The position numbers and the translations under genes are program-made. DNA of 64,000 bases, taken from Paenibacillus agilis. GTDB taxonomy: Bacteria > Bacillota > Bacilli > Paenibacillales > Paenibacillaceae. The notes beneath the pieces are model-generated. The model was not told the DNA's origin, did no database searches, and saw nothing but the letters and a program-made list of their open reading frames with translations. This document shows positions 62,439 through 64,000 of the stretch, piece after piece. The stretch's first letter is position 1. Each line of letters starts with the position of its first letter. The stretch spans positions 1-64,000 of the forward strand of contig NZ_VNJK01000005.1 in assembly GCF_007786455.1 (NCBI RefSeq), given 5' to 3'.

Positions 62439-64000
62439 TTATTTGAACTCCTCTGCATACGCAGAATCAACAGAATCTATTACTGCCTTTGCTTTTTCTT
62501 CCGAATCTGGACTTGAATTTACATTCAAAACCATAATATGCTTACCATCTACTGATCCAAATGCAAAACTTCCATATCCGTGTATGCCACCATTGTGTCC
62601 CCAAAGTACTTGACCATTTGGCAGCTTCATCGAGAAAATGCCCAGTCCATAGTCGCCAACTTGCTCTGTCTTCACAGCCGTCAACATCTGCTTTAGCTGC
62701 TCTTCTTTCAATAGCTTACCGCCAAGAAGTGCGGACATAAATGTAGACAAATCTTGTCCAGTGGAAATCATATCTCCGGCTGCATTACCCCAAGATGGAT
62801 TCATTTGTGTTACATCTTTTAACTTTTGATGAAAATAAACGTATCCTCTAGCATGCTTAGAACCGGGTATAAGGGTACTACTTCCTGGCAGGAAGGTTTC
62901 ATTAAGATTGAGAGGTTCTATGATGCGTTTTTCGATTTGCTGATCATACGTCTCACCTGTTACTTTTTTAATAATTTGACCGATCAGCACATAATTCGTG
63001 TTCGAGTAACTGAAGGCAGTCCCTGGCTTAAATAACGGTTTTTCTTTCAATCCAATTTCCACTAATTCCTCTGCCTTATAGTTGCGATATAAACTATCTA
63101 GGTTGTTGGGGTCTTTAAAAAGAACGGCTGTGTAATTATTAATACCGCTCGTATGATTGAGCAGTTGGCGAATCGTAACTTTATTTCCATCATAACCGTT
63201 GCCCTTCACCACACCTGGCAGCCATTTTTCTACGGAGTCATCCAAATTGAGTTTGTTCTCACCTGCTAATTGAAGTACGACCGTCGCTACAAATGTTTTT
63301 GTAATGCTGCCGATACGGAAGCGTTCATCTGATCCCATTTTGCGACCTGTTGTGATGTCCGCTTTACCAGATGCGTAGCCTTGAACTTTGCCCTGATTGT
63401 ACGTAACCGCAGCAGCACCTACAACGCCGTGCTTCGTTATGTTATCTAGCTGCTCTTGCACGCGTTTCGTCTTGGACTCCGTTCCATTGAATTCTTCTGT
63501 AATAATGTTAATATGGTGGATGCCAGCTGATTCGGACAGCACATTTGTGTTCAACGCGATAACATGCTTGCCTCCTTCAACGCCCCCTGCCATCGTAGAA
63601 AACCCAGGAATATTGCCCCCATGTCCCCAGAGCGAAACACCGTTACTTAATTTTGTCTCGTAGATTCCAAGTCCGTATTTTCCAAGTGGTGACTGTACCC
63701 CTGTCAGCATTTGCTGTAACATTTCAGGCTCCAACAGTTTCCCTCCTAGAAGTGCTTGGAAAAACGTATTTAAATCATCCACGGTTGAGATCATACCTCC
63801 GGCCGCGTCTGCAGTAGAAGGATTAAATTCAGTCATATCAACGAGCTTATCAGATTGATAATTGTATCCTCTTGCATGTGGTCCGGGCACATGAGTAGAG
63901 GTTCCCGGCACTGAAGTCCCACTAAGCTGCAGCGGATCAATAATGCGCTTTTTAATTTGCTGACCATACGTTTCACCTGTAACCTTCTTGATAATCAGCC
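62439..64000 (-). CDS. Serine hydrolase with two beta-lactamase domains (5' end outside window)
   Basis: At least 520 residues; the open frame continues past the right edge with LIIKKVTGETYGQQIKKRIIDP, so the N-terminus and first SxxK are not visible. Domain 1 ends with WGHGGNIPGF. Domain 2 has SITK, SYSNTNY and WGHNGGIHGY. Very similar to the 739-residue neighbour. The GTG near 63911 is internal, not the start. Confidence 0.88.
   Translation of the reverse strand, partial: LIIKKVTGETYGQQIKKRIIDPLQLSGTSVPGTSTHVPGPHARGYNYQSDKLVDMTEFNPSTADAAGGMISTVDDLNTFFQALLGGKLLEPEMLQQMLTGVQSPLGKYGLGIYETKLSNGVSLWGHGGNIPGFSTMAGGVEGGKHVIALNTNVLSESAGIHHINIITEEFNGTESKTKRVQEQLDNITKHGVVGAAAVTYNQGKVQGYASGKADITTGRKMGSDERFRIGSITKTFVATVVLQLAGENKLNLDDSVEKWLPGVVKGNGYDGNKVTIRQLLNHTSGINNYTAVLFKDPNNLDSLYRNYKAEELVEIGLKEKPLFKPGTAFSYSNTNYVLIGQIIKKVTGETYDQQIEKRIIEPLNLNETFLPGSSTLIPGSKHARGYVYFHQKLKDVTQMNPSWGNAAGDMISTGQDLSTFMSALLGGKLLKEEQLKQMLTAVKTEQVGDYGLGIFSMKLPNGQVLWGHNGGIHGYGSFAFGSVDGKHIMVLNVNSSPDSEEKAKAVIDSVDSAYAEEFK

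Noticed and set aside
1-64000. CRISPR arrays, insertion sequences, prophage or tRNA genes
   Set aside because: No regular spacer-repeat arrays, transposase or phage proteins, or tRNA cloverleaf sequences were seen; absence is by reading only.

Overview
The window is chromosomal DNA of a low-to-moderate GC, endospore-forming Firmicute, most likely Paenibacillus (family Paenibacillaceae). The first ~100 bases are the 5' end of a 16S rRNA gene on the minus strand with a Paenibacillus-like V1 loop. Gene content agrees: PerR, SigB/RsbV/RsbW, a YyaC spore protease, GatCAB, YtxH/DUF948, DUF1128, and strong AGGAGG-type ribosome binding sites. I saw no prophage, insertion sequence, CRISPR array or tRNA gene.

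Layout. 1-4.6 kb: rrn promoter region, ygxA-like, ygzB-like, a membrane-anchored GH18 protein and perR; this is the rrn-ygxA-ygzB-perR neighbourhood known from Bacillus subtilis. 4.7-7.3 kb: an ECF sigma / membrane protein / DUF4097 operon. 7.5-10.9 kb: gatCAB. 11.8-16.4 kb: a two-component system followed by a LanFEG/BcrA-type ABC transporter, probably a peptide-antibiotic sensing and resistance module. 16.6-31.9 kb: housekeeping and spore or stress genes (MBL hydrolase, thioredoxin-like, DedA, cupredoxin, O-antigen-ligase-like polymerase, PilZ protein, methyltransferase, YyaC, CutC, asparaginase, PAP2, YtxH) and one 30-residue holin-like toxin ORF. 33.6-38.6 kb: a complete sigma-B control locus (PP2C response regulator, CheR methyltransferase, receiver-kinase, RsbV, RsbW, SigB) with a visible sigma-B-type promoter before rsbV. 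Similar GTTTCA promoters precede ytxH and a DUF1328 gene. 39.8-45.2 kb: a cystine transporter and assorted small enzymes.

45.3-50.3 kb: a ComX-ComP-ComA pheromone quorum-sensing locus. No ComQ isoprenyl transferase is present. The gene upstream of comX instead encodes a stand-alone lantibiotic-dehydratase C-terminal (SpaB_C/TIGR03891-like) protein. A 30-bp element, 25/30 identical, lies upstream of both that gene and comX and contains inverted CCGCAA/TTGCGG half-sites like ComA boxes. I consider this the strongest candidate for an undescribed system: a pheromone circuit wired to a RiPP-type enzyme.

50.4-58.5 kb: a TetR/MBL pair with a clear tandem operator, a Nudix-winged-helix regulator, and an operon of two RtcB RNA-ligase paralogues flanking an unknown protein. 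A multi-hairpin leader RNA and an independent small-ORF transcription unit precede that operon; an acyltransferase follows. 58.7-64 kb: a tandem array of secreted class-C beta-lactamase-fold serine hydrolases with one or two catalytic domains per chain, running off the right edge.
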